From NCBI GenBank assembly GCA_002304925.1, contig DBPT01000002.1, positions 1 through 41,661 of the forward strand: a stretch of DNA of 41,661 nucleotides, read 5' to 3'. The stretch comes from Prolixibacteraceae bacterium UBA1413. GTDB taxonomy: Bacteria; Bacteroidota; Bacteroidia; Bacteroidales; Prolixibacteraceae. Numbering within the stretch: the stretch's first letter is position 1; every line of letters begins with the position of its first letter. Under the pieces are notes generated by a model. The model saw only the letters and a program-made list of their open reading frames with translations. It did not search any database and was not told where the DNA came from. This document shows positions 35,901-41,661 of this stretch, in pieces. Both the position numbers and the translations under genes were made by a program.

Positions 35901-36296
35901 CACCTGGTCGGTCAGGGTCTGAAATCCAAGTTTACGGTAGGCATCGGCCAGCGCACTGCAAATACCCTGGTTCAGGCCATGCGCCTTCTGCACACTCCTC
36001 AATATTTCAATGCCCTCCTCAAACCGCCGGTTCATAATATGCTTATATGCTTTGTAGGGGATCAAGGCCTTCCGGCTTGCCTGCGGCAGAAAAGGGAGGG
36101 CAAACCGGTGAATGTAATACAGGAAGAAGAGCGCCCTGACTTTTTCGTAAAGGTTATGGCTCTGGTTCCTGAAAAGCTCCAGTTGATCACATTCCAATTC
36201 CAGTTCCTCAGGGGAGGCATTCCGGCAAAACCCTCCGATAGACTGATCCCTGACTTCAGATTCACCTGATGTAATGATATCGACTAACTTACCCAT
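32973..36296 (-). CDS. Bifunctional sugar kinase (GHMP) / UDP-sugar pyrophosphorylase fusion
   Basis: Large cytosolic protein (1107 aa from ATG 36296). Residues about 1-170 are helical and unassigned. A GHMP kinase of the fucokinase/heptokinase type follows: VRMDLSHSCWSD (about 181-192), NIPKGSRLAVSTTLLAS (about 311-327), the fucokinase-like GGSGGGWQDSGGVWPG (about 365-380), and the C-terminal glycine motif MMGGMSGGGMGF (about 526-537). Next comes a UDPGP-type nucleotidyltransferase with VTLAGGIGSRWTQGAGVVKALHPF (about 736-759) and VHNIDTLGVTVDPALLG. Together they would phosphorylate a free sugar at C1 and activate it to a nucleotide sugar, by analogy with FKP, L-arabinokinase/USP and glucuronokinase/USP. 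The domain order (kinase first) is the reverse of Bacteroides FKP. The frame is open to 36485, but the upstream part overlaps the previous gene. It begins 4 bp after that gene's stop. Sugar identity unknown. Confidence 0.8.
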   Translation of the reverse strand: MGKLVDIITSGESEVRDQSIGGFCRNASPEELELECDQLELFRNQSHNLYEKVRALFFLYYIHRFALPFLPQASRKALIPYKAYKHIMNRRFEEGIEILRSVQKAHGLNQGICSALADAYRKLGFQTLTDQVKMSVRNTVGNSWMFRIGHPLDQPLRLRKELVTPDPLTAIYPILKETTPVRMDLSHSCWSDIFFLGMDFPEGARVLNISVDLCIAGAGEIPVPPVEACLRVIDEPVIRLVSTDLEAVSVIRKISDVFNFADDYLGLLKAAVIASGIIPPGMEGLDMPVASLLERMVGQGLGLELVSQVNNIPKGSRLAVSTTLLASLISVCMRATGQTLQLTGILNEEERRLVASKAILGEWLGGSGGGWQDSGGVWPGIKLIKGVKARPGDPEYGISKGKLLPDHEILDFEEVSPETRRKLQDSLVMVHGGMAQNVGPILEMVTEKYLLRSEKEWKARKQAMTIFDAIVEQLKAGNIRELGAFTQSNFDGPVQDIIPSVSNAYTGKIIEATRDAFKEQFWGFWMMGGMSGGGMGFIFDPSVRDQAREWLLTTMLATKKEMEKSVPFAMDPVVYDFKINEKGTSATFYTGEKAFLPVKYYTLMVPNLLKKEITELTHCQQRELELLGKSNKSRGFYQSFVTDLFDRMIPQEETGSQNQQQLTELLKETGFNPKIHEEIKAELKAGRIGLAQNRLPVNTLISDPLPGEVLNSDGSYRRTAISSGSAAIRSGEVAIVTLAGGIGSRWTQGAGVVKALHPFFRFAGRHRNFIEVHLAKNRRVEKQFETSIPHVFTTSYMTHQPVVDFLKAGNFRLGKEVFLSPGKFTGLRLYPMERDLRFYWDEMPHQILDDQAQKVRDNLRNVLVKWTKQAIEGEDYTENKPEQCIHPVGHWFEIPNMILNGTLKELIRHNPGLRYLLVHNIDTLGVTVDPALLGLHIKENNTMTVEVIPRWMEDRGGGLARVNDTLRLVEGMALPDESVEFRLSYYNTNTFWITIEPLLAAFGLTMQDLDREEILQEQILEMSKAMPSYITIKDVKKRWGKGQEDIFPVTQFEKLWGDMTALPGLKIGFVEVSRFRGQQLKEMAQLDGWVNDGSAEFVNGLCHWNTF

Positions 36297-36300
36297 CGCC

Positions 36301-37155
36301 TCAATGATTGGTGTTTCTTTCCCTTTCGATAAAGAACTGCAACAACTCCCCCATAAGAAGTTCCCTGTCCATACCGGTGAGTGAAAGGGCGATTTGGGCC
36401 TTGAGCAGACCGTAGTCCTGGCCGATATCAAACCGGAGGTCATTTCTCTCCAGGGCAAGGTACTTATTGGTCCTCGAAAGTTCATTCAGCGACTCACTAA
36501 GGCCCAGTTTCTGATCGGGGAATTCCTGCATCCTTTTCCTGAGCAATTCAAGGATTACGGGTGAACATACGTGCATCCCGAAAAAACAGAAGTAGTGGCC
36601 AGTACGTAATCCAGGAACCAGCAGATTCTGCTCGGCATAAGAGGGGACCGGTTTTTCGATCACCCGGGTAATGCGGAAGAGATGCTCCTGCCCCTGGACC
36701 CGCTCGGCACCTATTGTTCCATAGTTGCTGATCTGGGTTTCCCGGGTTTGCTGGACCACCGATACGGAACAACCGTTTTTTTGCGCCGTATCCAAAACCA
36801 GACGGGCCACATTTTCACCCGACTGGTTCACATAGAGATGGTCGCCCACAAGGTGTAGAAAAGGTTCATCCTGCAGAAAAGGAGCCCCACACAAAATGGC
36901 GTGACCGTAACCCCTGGGGTCATCCTGAGGGATAAATTCCACCATCCTGGTATACTCCTTCAGCGTACTCCGGAAGATATTTTCATCGTCGGGGTGAATT
37001 ACAATTCCGATTCTGGAAATTCCGGCGGCCACAATCTCTTCAATCAGGATCTCAAGGACAGTTTTTTTGATTCTTTTCCGGTCGATCAGGGTTTGCAACG
37101 GCAATTTCCGCTGATCGGGGCCTGCAGCAGTAATAAGGGCTTTGGTGACTTTCAT
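36301..37155 (-). CDS. GalU-like UTP-sugar-1-phosphate nucleotidyltransferase
   Basis: Cytosolic nucleotidyltransferase that makes a UDP- or dTDP-activated hexose. It begins MKVTKALITAAGPDQRKLPL; the GxGTRxLP signature is altered to AAGPDQRKLPLQTL, so G-x-G-T-R is not perfect. Other blocks are VEFIPQDDPRGYGHAILCG, PFLHLVGDHLYV (the Asp-containing metal motif) and the RFDIGQDYGLLKAQIALSL ending typical of GalU. The ATG at 37155 is chosen by homology; the frame is open to 37215. It heads an operon with the kinase/pyrophosphorylase fusion. Confidence 0.8.
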   Translation of the reverse strand: MKVTKALITAAGPDQRKLPLQTLIDRKRIKKTVLEILIEEIVAAGISRIGIVIHPDDENIFRSTLKEYTRMVEFIPQDDPRGYGHAILCGAPFLQDEPFLHLVGDHLYVNQSGENVARLVLDTAQKNGCSVSVVQQTRETQISNYGTIGAERVQGQEHLFRITRVIEKPVPSYAEQNLLVPGLRTGHYFCFFGMHVCSPVILELLRKRMQEFPDQKLGLSESLNELSRTNKYLALERNDLRFDIGQDYGLLKAQIALSLTGMDRELLMGELLQFFIERERNTNH

Positions 37156-37704
37156 GGCGTCAGTAATGTTAGAAATGTAAAAATAAAGGTTATAGATGAA
37201 ATATCCATGCATCATTTATGCACCAACCGGGATGAAATTGCGAAGCTATTCTTTGCGACTGCTGAAACGGACAACAGCCGCAAAAATAACCACATGGATA
37301 TTACATCTGTATCTCAATTGTAACAATAACAACGTAATACCTTGACTCAAATCCGGAAAAAGTCGACATTGCTGTGGAGGTGGTTGATTTTAGCTTAATT
37401 GAGAAATCTAACCCGGGAACACAAGTTTTGCTGATTGTTTTTCACTCAGGTTTCATTTAAAAAAAATCAATTACCCGGTGGCTTCAAGTCTACCGAAAAA
37501 CCTGCCATCCCCTCCTGCTTTTACTTTGAATGTGGCGGCATGCAAGGACGAATAGTTGTCTTATGCACTCAGTAATTAATCCTCCAGACCTGAGTTACAA
37601 ATTTTTATTTTTCTGTTTATCTTTATCAAACATAACTCCAGGAATGGAATCCCTGGCTGGTATAAGGATCGGTTGCCGTTGTTCAGAATAGTTAAAGGAG
37701 GATA
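37156..37704. other. Intergenic region holding repeat copy B
   Basis: 549 bp between the divergent galU-like and GH43 genes. It contains repeat copy B (37198-37345, listed separately) and an AT-rich stretch before GH43. TATCTTTA at 37618-37625 is a one-mismatch -7 box, and AAAGGAGG at 37694-37701 is a strong ribosome binding site three bases from the GH43 ATG, unusual for this phylum. No other gene was seen. Confidence 0.5.
37198..37345 (+). repeat. Dispersed repeat copy B
   Basis: Plus-strand partner of the minus-strand repeat at 25477-25623. Shared blocks are 37232-37259 (28 bp identical) and 37276-37297 (22 bp identical). The 37-codon frame here is 37232-37345, beginning MKLRSYSLRLLKR and including AAKITTWILHL. 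It lies between two divergent genes, whereas copy A lies between two convergent genes. Confidence 0.85.
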
Positions 37705-38799
37705 ATGAAAAGAATAAATTGTTTGTTAGCACTGATTATTACAGGTTTGCTATGTATTGAAAAAGGTTATTCACAGAATAACCAAGTGCCCACAGGTATC
37801 GAAATAGTTCCTAAACTGGAAAAACCCAAAAAATGGAAATTCAAAGAGAAGGACTTATCAGGGTATTTGTTGGTGTATTTCAAAGATCAGACCCAATCGG
37901 CTTATATGGCTATTAGTAACGATGGCTATACCTTTACCGACATCAATGGTGGCCATCCTGTATTTATAGGTTCTCAGTTAGCTGAGCAAAAGGGCGTTCG
38001 GGACCCTCACATTACTCGTGGCCCTGATGGTGCATTTTATTTGGCCATGACTGACCTTCACATTTTTGGTAAACGGGCAGGATTCCGTGATACAGAGTTC
38101 GAACGTCCTGCTGAAAAATACGGTTGGGGCAACAACCGTGCTATTGTCCTCATGAAATCGTACGACCTGATTCATTGGACCCATTCTGACTTTCGAGTCG
38201 ACAAAGCATTTCCAGAACTTGGAGATATCGACTGTTCCTGGGCACCAGAAACTATTTTTGACCCGACGGCAGGAAAAATGATGGTTTATTTTACCATTCG
38301 TTACAATAACAAGGAGTGCCATATGTATTATTCGTATACCGACTATGATTTCACCAAGCTGGAAACAACTCCCAAGAGAATAACCGAAATCGGAGGTCTC
38401 GATGGCGACATCACAAAAACAGGCAATCAATATCAGCTCTTCTATGTCTCAAATGCCAGGGTATTGCACTCGGCTTCATCCAAGATTAACGAGGGATATA
38501 AGATTGATACCACACGAATTGATCCTGAAAAGGTTTCAACCGAAGCACCTAATTTGTTTAAGCGTTTGAGTACCGACAAATACGTGCTTATGTACGATGT
38601 GTATGGCGCCAGACCTAGTAATATGGGTTTCAGCGAAACAACCGATTTTATCACGTATACGAATTTAGGCCATTTTAACGAGGGAGTTATGAAAACCACC
38701 AATTTTAAAAGCCCTAAACATGGCGCTGTTACCTACCTTACCAAAAAGGAACTGAAGACAATTGCCAAACATTGGAAAATAGATTTTAAAGTTGATTGA
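37705..38799 (+). CDS. GH43-like glycosidase, exported, AT-rich codons
   Basis: Exported five-bladed-propeller glycosidase. It has a signal peptide (first 23 residues, ending KGYSQ). Candidate GH43 acidic residues are GVRDPHITRG (Asp about 100), GDIDCSWAPETIFD (about 173-186) and VSTEAPNLFK (acid Glu about 280). AFYLAMTDLHIFG and KMMVYFTIRYN are propeller strands. At 364 aa the length is normal. Codons are visibly AT-richer than in the upstream hydrolases and the ribosome binding site (AAAGGAGG) is unusually strong, so the gene may have a different origin. Arabinosidase or xylosidase activity is likely; the exact substrate is open. Confidence 0.8.
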   Translation: MKRINCLLALIITGLLCIEKGYSQNNQVPTGIEIVPKLEKPKKWKFKEKDLSGYLLVYFKDQTQSAYMAISNDGYTFTDINGGHPVFIGSQLAEQKGVRDPHITRGPDGAFYLAMTDLHIFGKRAGFRDTEFERPAEKYGWGNNRAIVLMKSYDLIHWTHSDFRVDKAFPELGDIDCSWAPETIFDPTAGKMMVYFTIRYNNKECHMYYSYTDYDFTKLETTPKRITEIGGLDGDITKTGNQYQLFYVSNARVLHSASSKINEGYKIDTTRIDPEKVSTEAPNLFKRLSTDKYVLMYDVYGARPSNMGFSETTDFITYTNLGHFNEGVMKTTNFKSPKHGAVTYLTKKELKTIAKHWKIDFKVD

Positions 38800-38898
38800 T
38801 TAACAGGATACTTTCAAATTAATTATCCAACATCGAAAGAGCAATCCTAAAGAGCAGACGACTGTGCAATAATTTCGGGACTCGATTCTGGCAAAAAA

Positions 38899-38932
38899 AA
38901 AGAGTCACAGCTTTTGACTTCTGTAACTCTTT
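38899..38932 (-). terminator. Intrinsic terminator of the small exported protein gene
   Basis: A 12-bp stem (AAAGAGTTACAG / CTGTGACTCTTT on the minus strand, with one G-U pair) and a 10-base loop is followed on the minus strand by nine T's. The wobble pair only forms in the minus-strand RNA, which fixes the direction. It lies 21 bp after the stop at 38954. Confidence 0.85.
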
Positions 38933-38953
38933 CAATTCTTGCGTTACCCGGAA

Positions 38954-39466
38954 TTATTTTTTATCGTAGGCCGCTGTCGTTTTTACTTCATTGCCATCAC
39001 GGCCCGTCCTGACATTTTCTATCATCAGGACTTTTCCGCCTTCAGTAAGCTTCCATATCTGCGATGAATTCATCGTTCTGGATTCGCCGCCCATGTCAAA
39101 CGTCATGGTAGTGGCAATGGTCATGACCGCTTTATCTGCCGACCAGGTAGCCGTCGACTTACTGACATTATCTCCGAACATGGGATTTTCACTGACACTG
39201 CCATCCAGGTTATACTTGGCAGTGCGTTTCATTTCTTCACCGCCAGGACCCGGCTGGGTAGTTTCAACGTTCAATACTTTGGCATCCTGGGTAACTACCA
39301 CAGAAGTGGCGGCCATTCTGAAACGGCTGTCTCCGAAATTGCTCTTTGATTCGTTTAAAGCCCAGGTACCTGCAAAATTGGTTTGGGCAAAAAGGGTCAC
39401 CGGGACCAGCACAAATAAAAGGAGTCCCGCAAAACTCATGATCAATGATTTGAAATTAGTTTTCAT
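38954..39466 (-). CDS. Small exported lipocalin-like protein
   Basis: Signal peptide (MKTNFKSLIMSFAGLLLFVL, ending LFAQ) followed by about 140 residues of alternating beta strands with NFAGTWALNESKSNFGDSRF at the start and YNLDGSVSEN, TATWSADKAVMTIATTM later. The 'F-x-G-T-W-x-L-N-x-x-K-S' opening is common in lipocalin-like/DUF domains of Bacteroidota. No cysteines. Function unknown. TAACTTTT (39493-39500, minus) is a one-mismatch -7 box, and a strong terminator follows the gene, so it is likely a single-gene transcript. Confidence 0.7.
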   Translation of the reverse strand: MKTNFKSLIMSFAGLLLFVLVPVTLFAQTNFAGTWALNESKSNFGDSRFRMAATSVVVTQDAKVLNVETTQPGPGGEEMKRTAKYNLDGSVSENPMFGDNVSKSTATWSADKAVMTIATTMTFDMGGESRTMNSSQIWKLTEGGKVLMIENVRTGRDGNEVKTTAAYDKK

Positions 39467-39771
39467 AATGATTTAATAATTAAATAGTTAAAAAAAGTTA
39501 TATGATCTGTCCTATTATATTAAAGCATTCATAATCCATTTATCCTGCGATCAGTTTTCAAAAATTTTCTGTATGGAATCGATTATGCTAACCTGCATTC
39601 AAATGTTATGAACGTTAGATTGAAAAAATGGGTGCAGGTTTAATTCAATACCCGGAAAAAACATTTATGGTCATTCGATGGTTAGGTTGATAATTAAATT
39701 CTCAGCAGCCCTTATCGTACTATGAAAATATTAACAAAATTATGGCAGCTAAAAAACCTGAAACTGCAAAA
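39467..39771. other. AT-rich intergenic region
   Basis: No gene found; the 305 bp hold only the possible -7 box of the small exported protein gene (39493-39500) and the end of the broken PepSY gene. Confidence 0.5.
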
Positions 39772-40245
39772 TTATATCCCCCTGCGAAACAATTTGGTCT
39801 TTGGTTTGAACATCCAGAATGATAATATTGCCAAAAACAGCAACGATATTCCAAAAATAGTTGTAAACCAATGGACTAAACTCTTACTTGATGATTTGTG
39901 CAAATCATTGAACTTTTTGATCCATAAGGGAAGTTCTTTCGTTGATTATTTTGCAATTCCGGTTTTTTTGTTGTATGTACCGTTTTGAAAATGAACGATT
40001 TGTCCATCTGTCTTCACCACCTTAAAATCCCTCAAACGTAAGACTTTTCCAAGTTCTGACACATCCATGTCCGGAGATAGTTTTTTCTCGACAACAGCAT
40101 CATGCTTCAAAAAGTTGGTATCTCTGTAAATAAGGACAACTCCACTTATACTGTATATGACAATAAGTCCGATTACAAAAAAAACAATGTCGCGATGCAA
40201 TGAACGCATATAATGGGTTTTTGATTTCTTTTCTTTGTTTTCCAT
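39772..40245 (-). pseudogene. PepSY-associated TM helix protein, broken by an in-frame stop
   Basis: Starts MENKEKKSKTHYMRSLHRD and continues IVFFVIGLIVIYSISGVVLIYRDTNF, the N-terminal membrane helix typical of PepSY-associated proteins found next to TonB-dependent receptors. The frame stops at 39946-39948 (TAA after GTYNKKTGIAK). It then continues without shift with STKELPLWIKKFNDLHKSSS and a second membrane helix (HWFTTIFGISLLFLAILSFW), ending at 39772. The second helix is what the intact family has, so one point change (for example TAC or TAT to TAA) explains the break. No receptor gene is nearby. Sequencing error or read-through is an alternative. Confidence 0.8.
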
Positions 40246-40283
40246 TTTTATTCCTTTTATGTGTTAATGTGCTAAGATAGAAT

Positions 40284-40305
40284 ATTTCAGACTATACTGA
40301 CCCCT
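40284..40305 (-). repeat. Orphan IS21-type terminal repeat
   Basis: Minus strand reads AGGGGTCAGTATAGTCTGAA followed by AT, matching the left-end repeats at 1625-1646 at 19 of 22 positions. Only one copy is present and no transposase is adjacent, so it is a relic or a solo end. It lies 39 bp upstream of the broken PepSY gene. Confidence 0.75.
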
Positions 40306-40821
40306 TGTTTTAATATTGATGAGATAAGTAGTGTTGATACCAGAGCCTCCCAGAGCTCTTCTGATGAGATTCAAGGCCAATTAAACTTCAAGTGAAACTA
40401 CGTGCCAATGCTTAAAAATGGGGCTTCCGGCGAGCGCATTGACTACATCCCTTCTTTTGTCAAGTAAGCATTAATGCCTGGTCTCTGCTAATGGCTGAAC
40501 CGGTGATGAAACCCGTCAAATTCATCCTGGTTTCGCGGGATTCGTTACCCCGCTGCTCTGCAGTGGGGTAAGCGAGTCTTTACATCCTTTGCCTTTGTGA
40601 GCTTCTCTGAATTTGGCACACAATTATTTTGCATAGAATCCTTTTCGGCAGAACTTGTTTTATTTTGCAAAGAATCGTAAAATTTACTCAACAAGTCATT
40701 CTGGCTCTCATGCAGTTGAATACGGTAATTAATTTCTCAATACCACAAATTCACTTCTCGCAGTACAATTAAAATAATAACTATACCATTCTGCATTGAC
40801 AGGGAAGATGGTTTTTCAGTT

Positions 40822-40929
40822 ATGCCGCTGAAGGCGTTAAAAACGATTTTCGTGGCCTGGTTAATCCCGCTTTTAGTTTTGATTACAATGAAACTTTTCT
40901 TTAACTTCGTCTTCGAATTAAACCTGTAA
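40822..40929 (+). other. Small hydrophobic open frame overlapping the sigma gene start
   Basis: Thirty-five codons beginning MPLKALKTIFVAW and containing LIPLLVLITMKLFFNFVFEL, a single membrane-helix-like stretch. Its stop overlaps the sigma ATG (TAATG at 40927-40931), which would allow coupling. It also overlaps a promoter-like pair, so the two readings compete. No ribosome binding site is convincing. Confidence 0.3.
40878..40909 (+). promoter_or_regulatory. Possible promoter of the ECF sigma gene
   Basis: TTTG at 40878-40881, 20 bp spacing, TAACTTCG at 40902-40909 (one mismatch to TAnnTTTG). The spacing is correct for the Bacteroidota -33/-7 arrangement, and the ATG follows 20 bp later. 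Confidence 0.4.
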
Positions 40930-41516
40930 TGGACTTAAATAGAAATATTTCAGACGACGAACTTATTGAAAAGCTTAGAAAGGGAGACCTCGAAGCCATC
41001 GATATAGTATTCGAAAAATATGGAAACCGTCTGTTCGGATTTGCGATGAAATATTTAAAGTCAAAGGAAGAAGCGGAGAGTTTAGTCCAGGATGTTTTCC
41101 TCACAATATGGGAAAATCATAAAAAGCTAAAAAAGGATTCTTCATTAAAATCCTATCTGTTCACCATTTCTTACCACAATATCTGTAAAATATTCAGGAA
41201 AAGACAACTTCAGGGAAAGCTGAGAGTAGAAATTGGTTTGGGTTCCGATGTTTCTGTTGATACGGAAGAGCAAATAGACTATGATTTTACATTGGAACAG
41301 ATTGAAAACCTGATTGAACAATTACCACCAAAACAAAAGATTATCTTTTTAAAAAGCCGTAAAGAAGGGAAAAGCACCCGCGAAATTGCCAAAGAATTAC
41401 ACCTCGCTCCCGGCACAGTTGACAATAACATATCTGCAGCCTTGAAATTTTTGCGCAAACATGTTTCTGGCGACAATTTAGCAAGATCTTTATTTTGTTT
41501 AACCCTAATAAGGTAA
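40929..41516 (+). CDS. ECF-type RNA polymerase sigma factor
   Basis: Extracytoplasmic-function sigma-70 factor of 195 aa. Region 2 is IDIVFEKYGNRLFGFAMKYL plus EEAESLVQDVFLTIWENHKKL; region 4 is LEQIENLIEQLPPKQKIIFL plus STREIAKELHLAPGTVDNNI. This matches the Bacteroidota expansion family that usually pairs with a FecR-type anti-sigma factor and a SusC/D pair. The anti-sigma gene would follow; only 145 bp remain in the window and none is visible. ATG at 40929. Confidence 0.9.
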   Translation: MDLNRNISDDELIEKLRKGDLEAIDIVFEKYGNRLFGFAMKYLKSKEEAESLVQDVFLTIWENHKKLKKDSSLKSYLFTISYHNICKIFRKRQLQGKLRVEIGLGSDVSVDTEEQIDYDFTLEQIENLIEQLPPKQKIIFLKSRKEGKSTREIAKELHLAPGTVDNNISAALKFLRKHVSGDNLARSLFCLTLIR

Positions 41517-41661
41517 GCATTATTCAAGAAAGTTATTAACAATTCTCTGTGGTGCCCCATCAACGAGGCATAAACACAAAGATAAGGGCTGTAAGAATCC
41601 GTCAAGGGCAAGTGAATGCATTCTCCACCGCACGTAACCATCCTGCCTGGTAAAGAACCTT
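41517..41661. other. Right edge of the window, no gene recognised
   Basis: 145 bp. An open frame on the minus strand (ending LTDSYSPYLCVYASLMGHH and beginning near 41641) has no family I recognise and overlaps the sigma gene. No anti-sigma start is visible. Confidence 0.3.

Larger units (their letters stand above)
40246..40928. other. Long intergenic region between the broken PepSY gene and the sigma gene
   Basis: About 680 bp. It holds an orphan IS21-type end (40284-40305) and, at about 40340-40480, a plus-strand frame with protein-like stretches (NYVPMLKNGASGERIDYIPS, with one stop before it) that may be a gene remnant. A 35-codon hydrophobic frame (40822-40929) overlaps the sigma factor start as TAATG. 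A promoter-like pair lies at 40878-40909. Otherwise nothing recognised. Confidence 0.5.

Noticed and set aside
39722..39988. 88-codon open frame on the plus strand
   Set aside because: It covers the second half of the broken PepSY gene in antisense; the minus strand explains the sequence better.

Overview
The window looks like a chromosomal segment of an anaerobic, saccharolytic member of the Bacteroidota, probably in or near the Bacteroidales/Marinilabiliales. Supporting signs are a type IX secretion C-terminal sorting domain, TAnnTTTG-type promoter boxes, a complete SUF iron-sulfur operon, rubrerythrin, and many exported glycoside hydrolases. No rRNA, tRNA, CRISPR array, susC/susD pair or prophage was seen.

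Layout. 1-1832: the istA side of an IS21-family element, with a frameshifted transposase (minus strand) followed by five copies of a 22-bp terminal repeat. 1833-2126: unassigned DNA. 2127-4131: a TonB-C/MORN-type envelope protein divergent from a monofunctional peptidoglycan transglycosylase. 4186-10919: four exported glycoside hydrolases (GH127-like, GH30, GH43 and GH2) that fit arabinan or arabinose-containing polymers. 11152-11902: sufE and sufT. 12095-14632: rubrerythrin and two exported proteins of unknown function. 14642-20602: sufB, sufC, sufD, sufS and a translationally coupled SBF-type transporter, all on the minus strand behind a clear promoter box. 20738-21778: thiL. 21808-24105: GH42 beta-galactosidase. 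24375-25448: an unusual exported protein made of three LCCL-like domains. 25449-25799: a dispersed repeat copy and a candidate small RNA. 25800-27701: a LamG lectin-like T9SS cargo protein. 27814-30067: an endonuclease/exonuclease/phosphatase protein and a DHA2 MFS exporter in one operon. 30205-32767: an exported TPR-like protein and an ArsB/NhaD-type transporter. 32973-37155: a two-gene operon encoding a GalU-like nucleotidyltransferase and a large GHMP kinase/UDP-sugar pyrophosphorylase fusion. 37705-38799: a second GH43 with AT-richer codons. 38954-39466: a small exported protein with a strong terminator. 39772-40305: a PepSY-associated membrane gene broken by an internal stop, with an orphan IS21-type end just upstream. 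40929-41516: an ECF sigma factor.

How the genes may work together. The exported hydrolases would release arabinose, glucose and galactose from plant or algal polymers. The kinase-pyrophosphorylase/GalU operon could activate free or released sugars to nucleotide sugars for envelope polymers; this link is inference. The SUF genes, thiL and rubrerythrin are housekeeping or oxygen-defence functions.

Most interesting items: (1) the kinase-first GHMP/UDPGP fusion, whose domain order is the reverse of Bacteroides FKP, next to a GalU paralogue; (2) a roughly 140-bp repeat at 25477-25623 and 37198-37345 in opposite orientation, each copy holding a 37-codon open frame; (3) a compact candidate sRNA at about 25695-25790; (4) the cysteine-free triple-LCCL protein; (5) IS21 terminal repeats found both as an array at the left and as an orphan at the right, beside a broken gene.
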